A stretch of DNA of 58,882 bases from Lachnospiraceae bacterium (GTDB taxonomy: Bacteria > Bacillota > Clostridia > Lachnospirales > Lachnospiraceae): assembly GCA_009774245.1 (NCBI GenBank), contig VSNM01000033.1, positions 1 through 58,882 of the forward strand. The letters run 5' to 3'. Numbering within the stretch: position 1 is the first letter of the stretch; every line of letters starts with the position of its first letter. Shown in pieces: positions 1 through 8,298 of this stretch. The notes beneath the pieces were generated by a model. That model saw nothing but the letters and a program-made list of their open reading frames with translations, had not been told where the DNA came from and ran no database searches. The position numbers were made by a program, and so were the translations under genes.

Positions 1-549
1 ATTCAGCACATTGGAGATCACAGACACCTTCATCGGAAAGCCGGAGTTGCCCCCTGCCCGAAACAGTGCCGCCCCCCCCCTCAAAACCGAAAGAAACGGA
101 TACGAGATAACTGTGATGAGGAAATAGATCAGACAGCCGTCCATCACCTCGTCCTCCACCTCACCAAAGATAAAGCGCAGCAGACGCTCCCTTCCGAGCA
201 GACAAACCAGCAGAACCGCCAGCGCGATTACCGCCACCGTGAGCACAACCTGTCTTGCTGCGTTATTAGCCGCCCTCTCGTCACCGCTTCCGAGATATTG
301 TGAACATATAATCGCAGCTCCCGCAGCCATCGCTGAAAACACCTGTATCACCAGATTGTTGAAGGAATCCACCAGCGACACAGCAGAAATCGCCTCACTC
401 CCGACCGTCGACACCATCATCGTGTCGACCATTCCCATAAAGGAATTAAGCAGCTGCTCAATGATGATCGGAACAAGCAGCATAAATAACACCCGATTGG
501 TAAATAGTATGTTATTCCAGTCTATTTGCTTTTTATCATATAATCTCAT
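1..549 (-). CDS. MATE family efflux transporter, N-terminal part (cut by window edge)
   Basis: An open frame of 183 codons runs from an ATG at 549 to the window edge without a stop, so the C-terminal part lies outside. The visible part has hydrophobic helices typical of MATE multidrug/Na+ antiporters: an N-terminal LLVPIIIEQLLNSFMGMVDT segment, the VGSEAISAVSLVDS stretch and a following AAGAAIICSQYLGSG helix pair. It begins 10 bp after the HAD phosphatase on the same strand and has only a weak ribosome site, so coupled translation is likely. A run of nine C (72-80) lies within the frame and reads through correctly. The family is recognised from the sequence pattern; the substrate is unknown. 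Confidence 0.85.
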   Translation of the reverse strand, partial: MRLYDKKQIDWNNILFTNRVLFMLLVPIIIEQLLNSFMGMVDTMMVSTVGSEAISAVSLVDSFNNLVIQVFSAMAAGAAIICSQYLGSGDERAANNAARQVVLTVAVIALAVLLVCLLGRERLLRFIFGEVEDEVMDGCLIYFLITVISYPFLSVLRGGAALFRAGGNSGFPMKVSVISNVLN

Positions 550-559
550 TTGTCTTCAA

Positions 560-1216
560 TCATCCATTCATGCGTAACAGGACGCTTGTTATTTCATTTG
601 GCTTTGCCACAAAGGTCGTCGCGCCGTGCTCCACCAGAAATTCTTTGTCCCGAAAGCCCCACAATACACTGATACATGGAAGTCCCGCATTCTGCGCTGT
701 CGCAAGATCCACATCGGAATCCCCGACATAGACAGCCTCCTCCCTTGTCCGGCCAAGCTCCTCCAACGCGAGAAATACGCTGTCCGGCTCCGGCTTTCTC
801 TTTAAATTCTCACGGTCACCAATCGCGACATCCACCTGCGGGAAATACCTGTTATTTAAGTCCTGTACCGCCGAGTCAATCTTGTTGGATACGATCGCCA
901 TCGCATAACCCCTGTTCTTTAATTCCTGCAAAAGCTCCGGTATGCCATCGTATGCCCTTGTCGCGTCATTACAGTGTTCCCCATAGTATTCCTTAAAAAT
1001 CGCAAATGCATGCTCAAATTCTGGATTCTCCTCCCCCTGCGGCACGGCGCGAATCATCAGGTTGCGGACGCCGTTTCCCACAAACCGCCTGACCTCGCTC
1101 AATGTCCGCTCCGGCATACCACATACCTTCAGTGCGTAGTTTGTCGCGTTCTTTAAATCCTCCAACGTATCTAAGAGCGTACCATCCAAATCAAAAATTA
1201 CTGTCGTTATCTTCAT
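560..1216 (-). CDS. HAD-superfamily phosphatase (phosphoglycolate phosphatase-like)
   Basis: A 218-residue cytosolic hydrolase of the HAD superfamily, subfamily I. Motif I is FDLDGTLLDT near the N-terminus (nucleophile Asp followed by the acid/base Asp), motif II is the VSNK serine region, the motif III lysine is in LKRKPEPD, and motif IV is YVGDSDVDLATAQNAG. The alpha-helical cap follows motif I, as in Gph and PpaX proteins. The ATG at 1216 is chosen because AGGAG lies 8 bases upstream; an upstream extension has no ribosome site. Substrate cannot be told from sequence: phosphoglycolate, pyrophosphate and other small phosphates are all possible. It precedes the MATE gene in the same transcript. 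Confidence 0.88.
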   Translation of the reverse strand: MKITTVIFDLDGTLLDTLEDLKNATNYALKVCGMPERTLSEVRRFVGNGVRNLMIRAVPQGEENPEFEHAFAIFKEYYGEHCNDATRAYDGIPELLQELKNRGYAMAIVSNKIDSAVQDLNNRYFPQVDVAIGDRENLKRKPEPDSVFLALEELGRTREEAVYVGDSDVDLATAQNAGLPCISVLWGFRDKEFLVEHGATTFVAKPNEITSVLLRMNG

Positions 1217-1272
1217 TTCTTCATCTCCTATGTTTCCTCTCAATTTTTTCACAACTACTCCTATAACCACTA

Positions 1273-1402
1273 TGATTTTATACTGGCGGTCGAAAAAACT
1301 GACCGCTCAGTATAAAGTTATGCACACAGCCGCATAAGGAAATATGCCGCTTCGCGGCTGCGGCTGGTGCGATACTCACGGCAGATTTCATCTGTCGTGA
1401 GT
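1273..1402 (-). repeat. Copy B of a dispersed structured intergenic element
   Basis: Reading on the minus strand, a first hairpin (1374-1402) overlaps the last codons and stop of larC. Then come an outer stem (1359-1365 with 1328-1334, TGCGGCT pairing with AGCCGCA), an inner hairpin GCCGC-3 nt-GCGGC (1346-1358), the unpaired motif ATTTCCTTA (1335-1343), GTGTGCAT (1320-1327), and a 15-bp terminator-type hairpin (1277-1316). The same order of parts occurs at 9991, 3592 and 47901. The last hairpin shares its sequence with 34583-34618. Confidence 0.7.
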
Positions 1403-2662
1403 ATATTTGTGATTCAGCTCCGCAAAGACTTTATTATATGCATCCAGATAGGAAATCCCCTGCTCCTGACAGACTGCTGCCAGCGCTTCATACTCAGGAT
1501 AAACCCTTTCTCCACACGTTTTCACTTCAAGTTTTCCAAAACTAGTGTTATCGATTCTCTTTTCCCGTCCTAACACCGTGCGCTCCATCTCCACTCTCCT
1601 GATGCCAATCGTGGTCGTCTCGCGAAAGATGATCTGCTCAAGCTTTGTGATATCCTCTTCCTTGCAGATCACATTGAGCTGGTAGGCCGGGCGGTTCTTC
1701 TTCATATAGATCGGTGTATAGTACACATCTCTTGCCCCTGCCTCAAACAGCCTGTCCGTCACATAGCCGAAGACCTCCCCCGGACAGTCATCAATGTTCG
1801 ACTCGAGCTTATAGATGACATCGCGCTGTTCCGTCATCTCCTCCGCGACCATAACCCGCAACAGACTCGCCTTCTCATAATTTCTCTTACCCGCACCGAT
1901 ACCGCTTGCCACAACTTTGAATCTCGCAGGCAGCCGATCGGCCGTCCTGACAGCAGCGGCGATCGCCGCACCAGTCGGCGTCACAAACTCTCCCTGCATC
2001 TCCATAAAGTGCACTGGCAATCCGTATGCCTCCATAATATTAGCCGTCGCAGGAACCGGCACCGGAAGAATGCCATGCTGACAGCGCACACTGCCGTGTC
2101 CCTCGTACAATTCCGATACCACAACATCTGTTATATGATACTTTTCCCTCAGCGAATCCAGACACACGGCAGCAGACATGATATCCACGATCGAATCCAC
2201 CGCGCCCACCTCGTGAAAATGCACTTCACCCACCGGCTTATTGTGCACCTTTGACTCAGCCTCAGCAAGAATTCCAAAGATTTTCAGCGCTAAATTTCTC
2301 GCTCCGTCTGTTAGCTTCGCATTTTCCAGAACATCTGTTATCTCTGCCAGTCCTGTGTGCGCATGGTGGTGTCCGCCTTCATCCCCATGATGATGTCCCT
2401 CCTCGTGAGGATACCCATGCAGATACTCCATATCATGGTCATGGTTCTCATGCGCCTCATCCAGTATCACATTGAAATCACAGGCATCGATACCCGCCTT
2501 CTGCACTCTCGTCACTGCCACGTCAAATCCCCGCACCAGTGGCCTGATGCTGTCAATGGCCTCGTCAAGCGCCAGTCGGTCCGCCCCCAAGTCTAACAGT
2601 GCACCGACTGTCATATCCCCGCTGATTCCTGAATAGCACTCCAAATATAATGTTCTCTTCAT
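1388..2662 (-). CDS. larC: LarC, nickel insertion protein for the nickel-pincer nucleotide cofactor
   Basis: LarC is the CTP-dependent cyclometallase that inserts nickel into the bisthiocarboxylic nucleotide to finish the nickel-pincer cofactor used by LarA-type racemases. The 424-residue protein begins MKRTLYLECYSGISGDM, the conserved family start, and has a histidine-rich loop (HEEGHHHGDEGGHHHAHTG) likely to bind nickel. Conserved parts follow: VHFHEVGAVDSIVDI, FVTPTGAAI and the C-terminal SNIDDCPGEVFGYV. In Lactobacillus plantarum larC is split by a programmed frameshift; here it is one uninterrupted frame. The ATG at 2662 is chosen by homology; a longer upstream extension has no family similarity. 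It follows larB by 79 bp. No larA or larE is in the window. Confidence 0.93.
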   Translation of the reverse strand: MKRTLYLECYSGISGDMTVGALLDLGADRLALDEAIDSIRPLVRGFDVAVTRVQKAGIDACDFNVILDEAHENHDHDMEYLHGYPHEEGHHHGDEGGHHHAHTGLAEITDVLENAKLTDGARNLALKIFGILAEAESKVHNKPVGEVHFHEVGAVDSIVDIMSAAVCLDSLREKYHITDVVVSELYEGHGSVRCQHGILPVPVPATANIMEAYGLPVHFMEMQGEFVTPTGAAIAAAVRTADRLPARFKVVASGIGAGKRNYEKASLLRVMVAEEMTEQRDVIYKLESNIDDCPGEVFGYVTDRLFEAGARDVYYTPIYMKKNRPAYQLNVICKEEDITKLEQIIFRETTTIGIRRVEMERTVLGREKRIDNTSFGKLEVKTCGERVYPEYEALAAVCQEQGISYLDAYNKVFAELNHKYTHDR

Positions 2663-2741
2663 AATAAAACCCCTATCCCTATATGTTCTGTATGTCTTAT
2701 ATGACTTACACCATTCCTGCAAACCGCCTGCTTCTAAATCA

Positions 2742-3533
2742 TTACCGTTCACGCCAACGAACCCCAACCCTCTCCGCCAGACGATTGATCTGTGTCGCCA
2801 GATACCCCGCACCGTATCCATTGTCGATATTTACCACCGCAATGCCGTTCGCACAAGAATTTATCATCGTGAGCAGTGCGGACAATCCATGCATACTCGC
2901 CCCGTATCCGACCGAAGTCGGCACGGCTATGACTGGATTGCTGACCAGCCCTCCGATCACACTCGCCAGTGCCCCCTCCATACCTGCCACGGCCACGACA
3001 CAGTTCGCCTCCTGTATCGTCTCCGTGTGTGCTAACAGCCTGTGCAGACCACTCACCCCCACATCATAGATCCGCGTCACACAACTGCCAAAATACTCCG
3101 CCGTCTGCGCAGCCTCCTCGGCCACAGGAATATCTGCTGTGCCCGCCGTACAGACAGCGATCTTTCCGATGCGCCGCGCCGCTTTCTTCTCCGGCTCAGT
3201 CTCTATCTTCAATATTTTTGACACCCTGTCATACTGTACCTGCGGAAGCGCCCTGCGTACCAGCTCAAACTGCGCTTCTGTCGCCCTCGTCCCAAAAACT
3301 GCACCGTTTTTCTCATACATCTTCTGAAAAATCGATACCAGATAGTCGTCCGGCTTTCCCGCGCAGTAAATCACCTCCGGGAACCCCGATCGAAGCTCCC
3401 TGTGTGTGTCGAGCTTCGCAAACCCCATCTCCTCAAAGGGCTGCCGCCTCAGATACTTTTCAGCCTCCTCCACGGACAGAGCACCATTTTGCACCTTTTC
3501 CAACAGATCTTTTACTTCCCACTTTCCTTCCAT
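2742..3533 (-). CDS. larB: LarB, pyridinium-3,5-biscarboxylic acid mononucleotide synthase
   Basis: LarB carboxylates and hydrolyses nicotinic acid adenine dinucleotide, the first step of nickel-pincer cofactor synthesis. The 263-residue protein has the short N-terminal helical region (LLEKVQNGALSVEEAE), then the PurE-like core with FPEVIYCAGKPDD, the VCTAGTADIPVAEEA stretch, YDVGVSGLHRL, and the glycine-rich VAVAGMEGALASVIGGL followed by IAVPTSVGYGA, all typical of LarB. It is the first gene of a larB-larC pair. The partner larE, needed for the sulfur steps, is not in this window and would have to be elsewhere. Confidence 0.93.
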   Translation of the reverse strand: MEGKWEVKDLLEKVQNGALSVEEAEKYLRRQPFEEMGFAKLDTHRELRSGFPEVIYCAGKPDDYLVSIFQKMYEKNGAVFGTRATEAQFELVRRALPQVQYDRVSKILKIETEPEKKAARRIGKIAVCTAGTADIPVAEEAAQTAEYFGSCVTRIYDVGVSGLHRLLAHTETIQEANCVVAVAGMEGALASVIGGLVSNPVIAVPTSVGYGASMHGLSALLTMINSCANGIAVVNIDNGYGAGYLATQINRLAERVGVRWRER

Positions 3534-3591
3534 GCACGCCCCGCCTCTCCGTCAAAATATTATCGTGTTTATTATAATGCATTCTCACAAA

Positions 3592-3704
3592 TAGTGGAAT
3601 ACCTTTTGCAACCCATCATCAAACCGATTTATCGGTTTGATGACATATTTCCTTTGGGTGCCCGTGTGCATAATACAGGCGCAGCCATATGTACTGCGCC
3701 CGAA
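3592..3704 (+). repeat. Copy C of the dispersed structured element (degenerate 5' part)
   Basis: It lies between the larB start and the end of the GGDEF-EAL gene. The outer stem is ACCCA (3611-3615) with TGGGT (3655-3659). The inner hairpin is a perfect 12-bp stem with a TT loop (3617-3642). The unpaired ATTTCCTT and GTGTGCAT (3664-3671) are exactly as in copies A and B. A 7-bp GGCGCAG/CTGCGCC hairpin (3678-3700) ends it, 14 bp from the stop of the GGDEF-EAL gene. The first hairpin keeps only its 5' half (AGTGGAATACC). Confidence 0.65.
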
Positions 3705-3713
3705 AAGCATTCC

Positions 3714-5390
3714 CTATTTATACTCACTGATCTCATAAAATGTAACCATCATAATCATGGTATCTGCCCGTTTTCCGATCACCTTCACCGTCACGCGATA
3801 CCAGATATCATCCGTGAGCTCGTACTCCATCGGCCCGCAGAAATCACCCCGCACGATCTTCGCAAATGCCTCACTCAGCATTTCCCTCTCGGTCTCCACT
3901 CTCCTGTTGTACTGGCGCTCACTGACACTCTTATCAAACATGATCTCGCTCTCATACCGCATATTCGTCCGAAGCAGTTCAAGTTTTTCATGTCTGTACT
4001 CATACACTGCGATCGGCGTCTCCAGCATATCAAAAAGCCTGCTGGTATTCGAGCGCGTATTCCACAATTCATTGACGATCACAATGTTCTCGTCTGTACT
4101 GCATTTTGCCCCCATCGCCTCCTCCCTGGCAATGAACGCCTCGTAGTCAGCGACCGGCATCGGCCTTGCATAATAAAAACCCTGCGCGTACTCGCATCCG
4201 ATGCATTTGAGGAAATCCACCTGCTCGAGCGTTTCCACGCCCTCCACGATTGACGGCAGATGCAGCCACTTTGCCATGCGGATCACGGAGGTGAGCACCT
4301 TCTCGCCTTTTCCGTTAAATTCCTGATCCTGCAGGAATTTCATATCCACTTTCAGATAGTCGACCTCCATATCCTTCAGGACATTCAGCGACGAATACCC
4401 GCTCCCGAAATCATCCATCATGATCTTAAACCCCAACTGGTGGAGATTGCTCATCATCCTCATAATCAGATCCTGATCTTCCATAAAAGCGCTCTCTGTC
4501 AGCTCCAGATTGAGAAGCTCCGCAGGAATCTGATACTCAGTGAGCAGTTTTTTGAAAATCTGTACCAGCTGCGGATTGTAGATATTCACACGCGACACAT
4601 TCACCGAAATCGGATTGGGCTGTTTCCCCTCATCAAGCCATCTGCGCAGCAGCTTACAGACACGGCGCCACATATACTGGTCAAGCCTGCCGATAATACC
4701 GTTTCGCTCATATATCGGTATGAACTCCCCCGGCGAGATCATTCCCTTTTCAGGGTGATTCCAGCGTACCAGCGCCTCCGCCCCATACGAACGGTCCGTC
4801 ACCAGATTGATCTTCGGCTGCAGATATACCTCAAACTGTTCCTCGTCAATGGCACGATTCACCTCATTGATGATAAACTGTTCCTGGCGCATATCCTCGA
4901 TCATGCTCTCATTGTAGTACGCGATACTTTGGACAAACTTCCCCTTGCAGCTCTTGGCCGCCAGAAATGCCCTGTCGTACATCTCCGACACATCCAGCGT
5001 ATCATCATTGATGACATACACCCCGCACGACACCTTGATATTATAATCTTTGTTTACCTTCCTCAGGTTGATCTGAAGTGCATTGACCAGCAGCTCAACA
5101 TTTTCTTCCTTAAAGGGCATACACACTGCAAACACATCATTTTCCAGCCGTCCATAGACAAAATGGTCAAACACGGTCGATATTCTGCGAAGCTCTGACG
5201 CGACGCTCTGCAGCACCTTGTCGCCCTCCTTGACGCCATAGAAATTATTGATCATCTTAAAACGGTCGATGTCAAACCGCGCAAATGCAAAGGTCTCCTC
5301 TGTATTCTCTGAGAGCAACTCCCGCACTGTCCGATAAAATTTGAACTTCGTATAAATTCCCGTGACCGCGTCCCGCTCCGCCATGATCAT
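3714..5390 (-). CDS. GGDEF-EAL protein, probable c-di-GMP phosphodiesterase, with lost receiver domain
   Basis: A 558-residue signalling protein. The N-terminal GGDEF domain (about residues 5-165) is degenerate: the active-site loop reads GRLENDVF instead of GGDEF, so it should not make c-di-GMP. The EAL domain (about 180-420) looks complete: AEALVRW, the NVSR Asn, ELTES, MMDDFGSGYSSL, the LKVD Lys, IVEGVET and QGFYYARP. A C-terminal region of about 130 residues resembles a PAS-like sensor but is not clearly assigned. The start overlaps the stop of a 37-residue ORF (ATGA) and has no ribosome site of its own, so translation is probably coupled. It appears to be the remainder of a REC-GGDEF-EAL protein after an internal deletion. 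Confidence 0.85.
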   Translation of the reverse strand: MIMAERDAVTGIYTKFKFYRTVRELLSENTEETFAFARFDIDRFKMINNFYGVKEGDKVLQSVASELRRISTVFDHFVYGRLENDVFAVCMPFKEENVELLVNALQINLRKVNKDYNIKVSCGVYVINDDTLDVSEMYDRAFLAAKSCKGKFVQSIAYYNESMIEDMRQEQFIINEVNRAIDEEQFEVYLQPKINLVTDRSYGAEALVRWNHPEKGMISPGEFIPIYERNGIIGRLDQYMWRRVCKLLRRWLDEGKQPNPISVNVSRVNIYNPQLVQIFKKLLTEYQIPAELLNLELTESAFMEDQDLIMRMMSNLHQLGFKIMMDDFGSGYSSLNVLKDMEVDYLKVDMKFLQDQEFNGKGEKVLTSVIRMAKWLHLPSIVEGVETLEQVDFLKCIGCEYAQGFYYARPMPVADYEAFIAREEAMGAKCSTDENIVIVNELWNTRSNTSRLFDMLETPIAVYEYRHEKLELLRTNMRYESEIMFDKSVSERQYNRRVETEREMLSEAFAKIVRGDFCGPMEYELTDDIWYRVTVKVIGKRADTMIMMVTFYEISEYK

Positions 5391-5500
5391 GCGGCGTCCG
5401 ATGCGTCCAACACCTCATAATCATCTGTGATCACATCTTTCAGTCTCTGTTTGACCACTTCCTCGTCATCTACCAGTAATATTGTGTTTTTATTATACAT
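5387..5500 (-). pseudogene. 37-codon remnant of a response-regulator receiver domain
   Basis: An ATG at 5500, with AAGGAG about 9 bases upstream, opens a 37-codon frame beginning MYNKNTILLVDDEEVVKQRL. This is the first strand, acidic pair and first helix of a CheY-like receiver domain. It stops at a TGA that overlaps the start of the GGDEF-EAL frame (ATGA), in a different reading frame. The rest of the receiver (phospho-acceptor Asp, Thr/Ser, Lys) is missing. I read this as an internal deletion with loss of frame in a former REC-GGDEF-EAL gene. It still carries the promoter and ribosome site and may now act as a leader peptide. Confidence 0.75.
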
Positions 5501-5572
5501 ACGTGTCAGCTCCTTTGTATCAAACCGCATCCACCGGTCCGGCAATTGTTCTACAAACAACAATATACTTCC

Positions 5573-5602
5573 ATTCTACCGTTCCTGACACGTTTTTGTC
5601 AA
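5573..5602 (-). promoter_or_regulatory. Sigma-A-type promoter for the REC remnant/GGDEF-EAL unit
   Basis: The minus strand has TTGACA (5597-5602), an 18-base spacer and TAGAAT (5573-5578, five of six consensus bases). The expected transcript start is near 5566, about 66 bases before the ATG at 5500. Confidence 0.6.
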
Positions 5603-5659
5603 TATATTCTAAACTTTTTGTGCAAACCGCCGCACCTTTTGTCAAAAAGTTATATACTC

Positions 5660-5869
5660 TTATTCCACTGAGATCACCTTGTAATCCTGATCCTCCACTG
5701 TCTTTTTCAGGATTTCATCGCTGACCTCCACGTTCAGCGTGAGCACTGCCGTCCCCGCCTCATGGCTCACTGCTGCCTCCGTCACCTGCTCTAAGGCCTC
5801 GAGACATTTCTTTACCCTTGCCTCACAATGCCCGCACATCATTCCCTCGATTTTCATTGTCTTTGTCAT
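5660..5869 (-). CDS. Possible free CopZ-like chaperone from an internal start within copA
   Basis: Within the copA frame an ATG at 5867-5869 is preceded at exactly 8 bases by AAGGAG (5878-5883). Initiation here would give a free 69-residue heavy-metal domain with GMMCGHC, the size of a CopZ copper chaperone. The purine-rich site sits in the linker codons (REGEEK), where protein sequence is unconstrained. Some bacteria make a separate chaperone from copA by frameshifting; internal initiation is my inference here. Confidence 0.5.
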   Translation of the reverse strand: MTKTMKIEGMMCGHCEARVKKCLEALEQVTEAAVSHEAGTAVLTLNVEVSDEILKKTVEDQDYKVISVE

Positions 5870-8278
5870 CTTTTCTTCTCCTTCTCTTTTATTTGTATCA
5901 TCTGTATCACCGGCATCACTGCTGCCGGCCTGTGGCAGGAGCATCTTTGCAGCACGCTTCCTGTCGCGCTTTGCGCTGTAGATATCGACCAGATTCAGCC
6001 GCAGCGCGTTGGTCACCACACAAAAGCTCGACAGACTCATGGCCGCCGCCCCGAACATAGGATTGAGCTGCCATCCAAACAGTGGAATCCACACGCCTGC
6101 CGCCAACGGGATTCCTATGATATTGTAGAAAAACGCCCAGAAGAGATTTTCGTGAATATTTCTGAGCGTCCGTCGACTCAGCCGGATTGCCGCCGGCACA
6201 TCCCTCAGCTGACTTTTCATCAGAACGACATCCGCCGCATCGATCGCAATATCCGTCCCTGCGCCGATCGCAATACCGATGTCAGCCCTCGTCAGTGCCG
6301 GCGCATCATTGATGCCATCCCCGACCATCGCAGTCCTGCCCTTCTTCTTCAGACTGCGGATCACACTCTCCTTCCCATCAGGCAGGACTCCTGCAAACAC
6401 CTCGTCGACGCCCGCCTGCCTTCCTATCGCCCTGGCTGTGCGCTCATTGTCGCCCGTCAGCATAACCACATGGATTCCCATGCCCTGAAGCTCCTCCACC
6501 GCCTGCCTGCTGTCCTCCTTGATCACGTCCGCCACAGCGATCATTCCCACGAGGGAGTCGCTCCCCTGTGCAAAAAACAAGGGCGTCTTGCCTTCCTCCG
6601 CAAGCCTTTCAGACTTTTTCATGAAGTCCTGCAAAATGGCGTGGTTCGCGCCCGAAAGCTGCTCCCCGATAAATTTTGCGTTTCCGCCGTACATCTGTCT
6701 GCCATTTACCACAGCAGTCAATCCATTTCCGGGAAGCGCCCTGAAATCCGTCACCTCCGCCGCCAGACTTACAGAGGATTCTCTGCCTGCAAAATATGCC
6801 CTGGCATACTCATTGACAGCGCGAGCGAGCGGATGCTCACTCTTCTGCTCCAGTGCATACGCCATGGCGAGCAGCTCCTCCTTTGACACCCCGTCTGCAG
6901 GTACGATATCCGTCACCCGCGGCTCCCCACTTGTGATGGTTCCCGTCTTATCCAGCGCCACGACCGACACCTTTCCCGCTTCCTCCAGCGACACGGCCGT
7001 CTTGAACATGATGCCGTTTTTTGCTCCCATGCCGTTCCCGACCATGATCGCAACAGGCGTGGCAAGCCCCAGCGCGCAGGGACAGCTGATGACGAGCACA
7101 GAGATTCCTCTCGCAAGCGCAAAACCGACCGTCTGACCTGTGGCGAGCCACACCAGAATGGTAAGGAGCGCTATCGCGATCACTGCCGGAACAAACACGC
7201 CCGACACCCGGTCTGCCACCTTGGCAATCGGCGCCTTCGTCGCAGCTGCGTCGCTCACCATCCTGATGATCAGTGAGAGCGTCGTGTCCTCGCCAACCCT
7301 TGACGCTCTGCACCTGATAAATCCTGACTGGTTTACCGTCGCGGCCGACACCCTATCGCCCGGCTGCTTGTCGGCAGGAATACTTTCTCCTGTGAGCGCC
7401 GCCTCGTTGACAGCGCTTGTTCCCTCCAGCACAACGCCGTCGACGGGGATACTCTCCCCTGGCCTTACCACAAAGATATCCCCTACCGCCACCTCCTCTA
7501 TCGGCACCTTTACCTCACCGCCATCGCGCACCACCACCGCTGTCCTGGGCGATATCTTCATCAGACCTTTCAGTGCGTCCGTCGTCCTGCCCTTAGAGCG
7601 CGCCTCCAACATCTTTCCCACCGTGATCAGCGTCAGTATCATCGCTGCGGACTCGAAATAAAATTCATGCATATACCCCATGACTGCCGCATGGTCGTTT
7701 CTCAACTGGGCATCCGTCATGGCAAACAGCGCATAGGTACTGTAGACAAATGCCGCCGTCGAGCCGAGTGCGACGAGCGTGTCCATATTAGGCGCCCTGT
7801 GCCAAAGGCTCTTAAAGCCGCTGATGAAAAACTTCTGGTTGATCACCATGACCGCGATCGTGAGCAACAGCTGAATCAGCCCCATCGCGACATGATTGTC
7901 CTCCAATCCCCCCGGAACCGGGAAATTCCACATCATATGTCCCATGGAAAAATACATCAGTGCGATGAGAAACCCTATGGAATACCACAGCCTGCGCTTC
8001 AACACAGGCGTCTCCTTGTCCCGCAGCATCTCCTCCTGCTCGCTGAAAGCAAGCTGTCCGCCGGAAGTGGACTGCCCGCCTCCCTTGAGCGAAGCGCCGT
8101 ATCCAGCCTCCTCCACCGCCCTGATGATCTCCGCCGCAGGGGCGCTTCCCTCCACTCCCATGGAATTTGTGAGCAGGCTTACCGAGCAGGAGCTCACCCC
8201 TGCCACCTTTGAAACTGCCTTTTCCACCCGCGCACTGCAGGCGGCGCAGCTCATGCCTGTCACCGTGTACTGCTCCAT
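5660..8278 (-). CDS. copA: CopA, Cu(I)-exporting P1B-type ATPase fused to a C-terminal CopZ-like domain
   Basis: An 872-residue inner-membrane ATPase that pumps Cu(I) outward. In order: an N-terminal heavy-metal domain with GMSCAAC (residues 8-14), membrane helices, the actuator TGES (about 295), the transmembrane metal site CPCALGLATP (about 398), the phosphorylation site DKTGTIT (about 441), SEHPLA in the nucleotide domain and the hinge GDGINDAPAL (about 650). After a short polar linker a second heavy-metal domain follows, with GMMCGHC, which normally exists as the separate chaperone CopZ. A strong internal ribosome site precedes that domain. The gene starts 20 bp after csoR in the same transcript. 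Confidence 0.95.
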   Translation of the reverse strand: MEQYTVTGMSCAACSARVEKAVSKVAGVSSCSVSLLTNSMGVEGSAPAAEIIRAVEEAGYGASLKGGGQSTSGGQLAFSEQEEMLRDKETPVLKRRLWYSIGFLIALMYFSMGHMMWNFPVPGGLEDNHVAMGLIQLLLTIAVMVINQKFFISGFKSLWHRAPNMDTLVALGSTAAFVYSTYALFAMTDAQLRNDHAAVMGYMHEFYFESAAMILTLITVGKMLEARSKGRTTDALKGLMKISPRTAVVVRDGGEVKVPIEEVAVGDIFVVRPGESIPVDGVVLEGTSAVNEAALTGESIPADKQPGDRVSAATVNQSGFIRCRASRVGEDTTLSLIIRMVSDAAATKAPIAKVADRVSGVFVPAVIAIALLTILVWLATGQTVGFALARGISVLVISCPCALGLATPVAIMVGNGMGAKNGIMFKTAVSLEEAGKVSVVALDKTGTITSGEPRVTDIVPADGVSKEELLAMAYALEQKSEHPLARAVNEYARAYFAGRESSVSLAAEVTDFRALPGNGLTAVVNGRQMYGGNAKFIGEQLSGANHAILQDFMKKSERLAEEGKTPLFFAQGSDSLVGMIAVADVIKEDSRQAVEELQGMGIHVVMLTGDNERTARAIGRQAGVDEVFAGVLPDGKESVIRSLKKKGRTAMVGDGINDAPALTRADIGIAIGAGTDIAIDAADVVLMKSQLRDVPAAIRLSRRTLRNIHENLFWAFFYNIIGIPLAAGVWIPLFGWQLNPMFGAAAMSLSSFCVVTNALRLNLVDIYSAKRDRKRAAKMLLPQAGSSDAGDTDDTNKREGEEKMTKTMKIEGMMCGHCEARVKKCLEALEQVTEAAVSHEAGTAVLTLNVEVSDEILKKTVEDQDYKVISVE

Positions 8279-8298
8279 CTCTATACCCCCTCATACTT

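Noticed and set aside
3402..5198. Two long plus-strand open frames opposite the GGDEF-EAL gene
   Set aside because: They lie antisense to a gene with clear domain motifs, have no ribosome sites and give His/Leu-rich translations without family features.
5828..6886. 352-codon plus-strand frame opposite copA
   Set aside because: It mirrors the copA coding strand; the translation is rich in His, Arg and Pro and matches no family.
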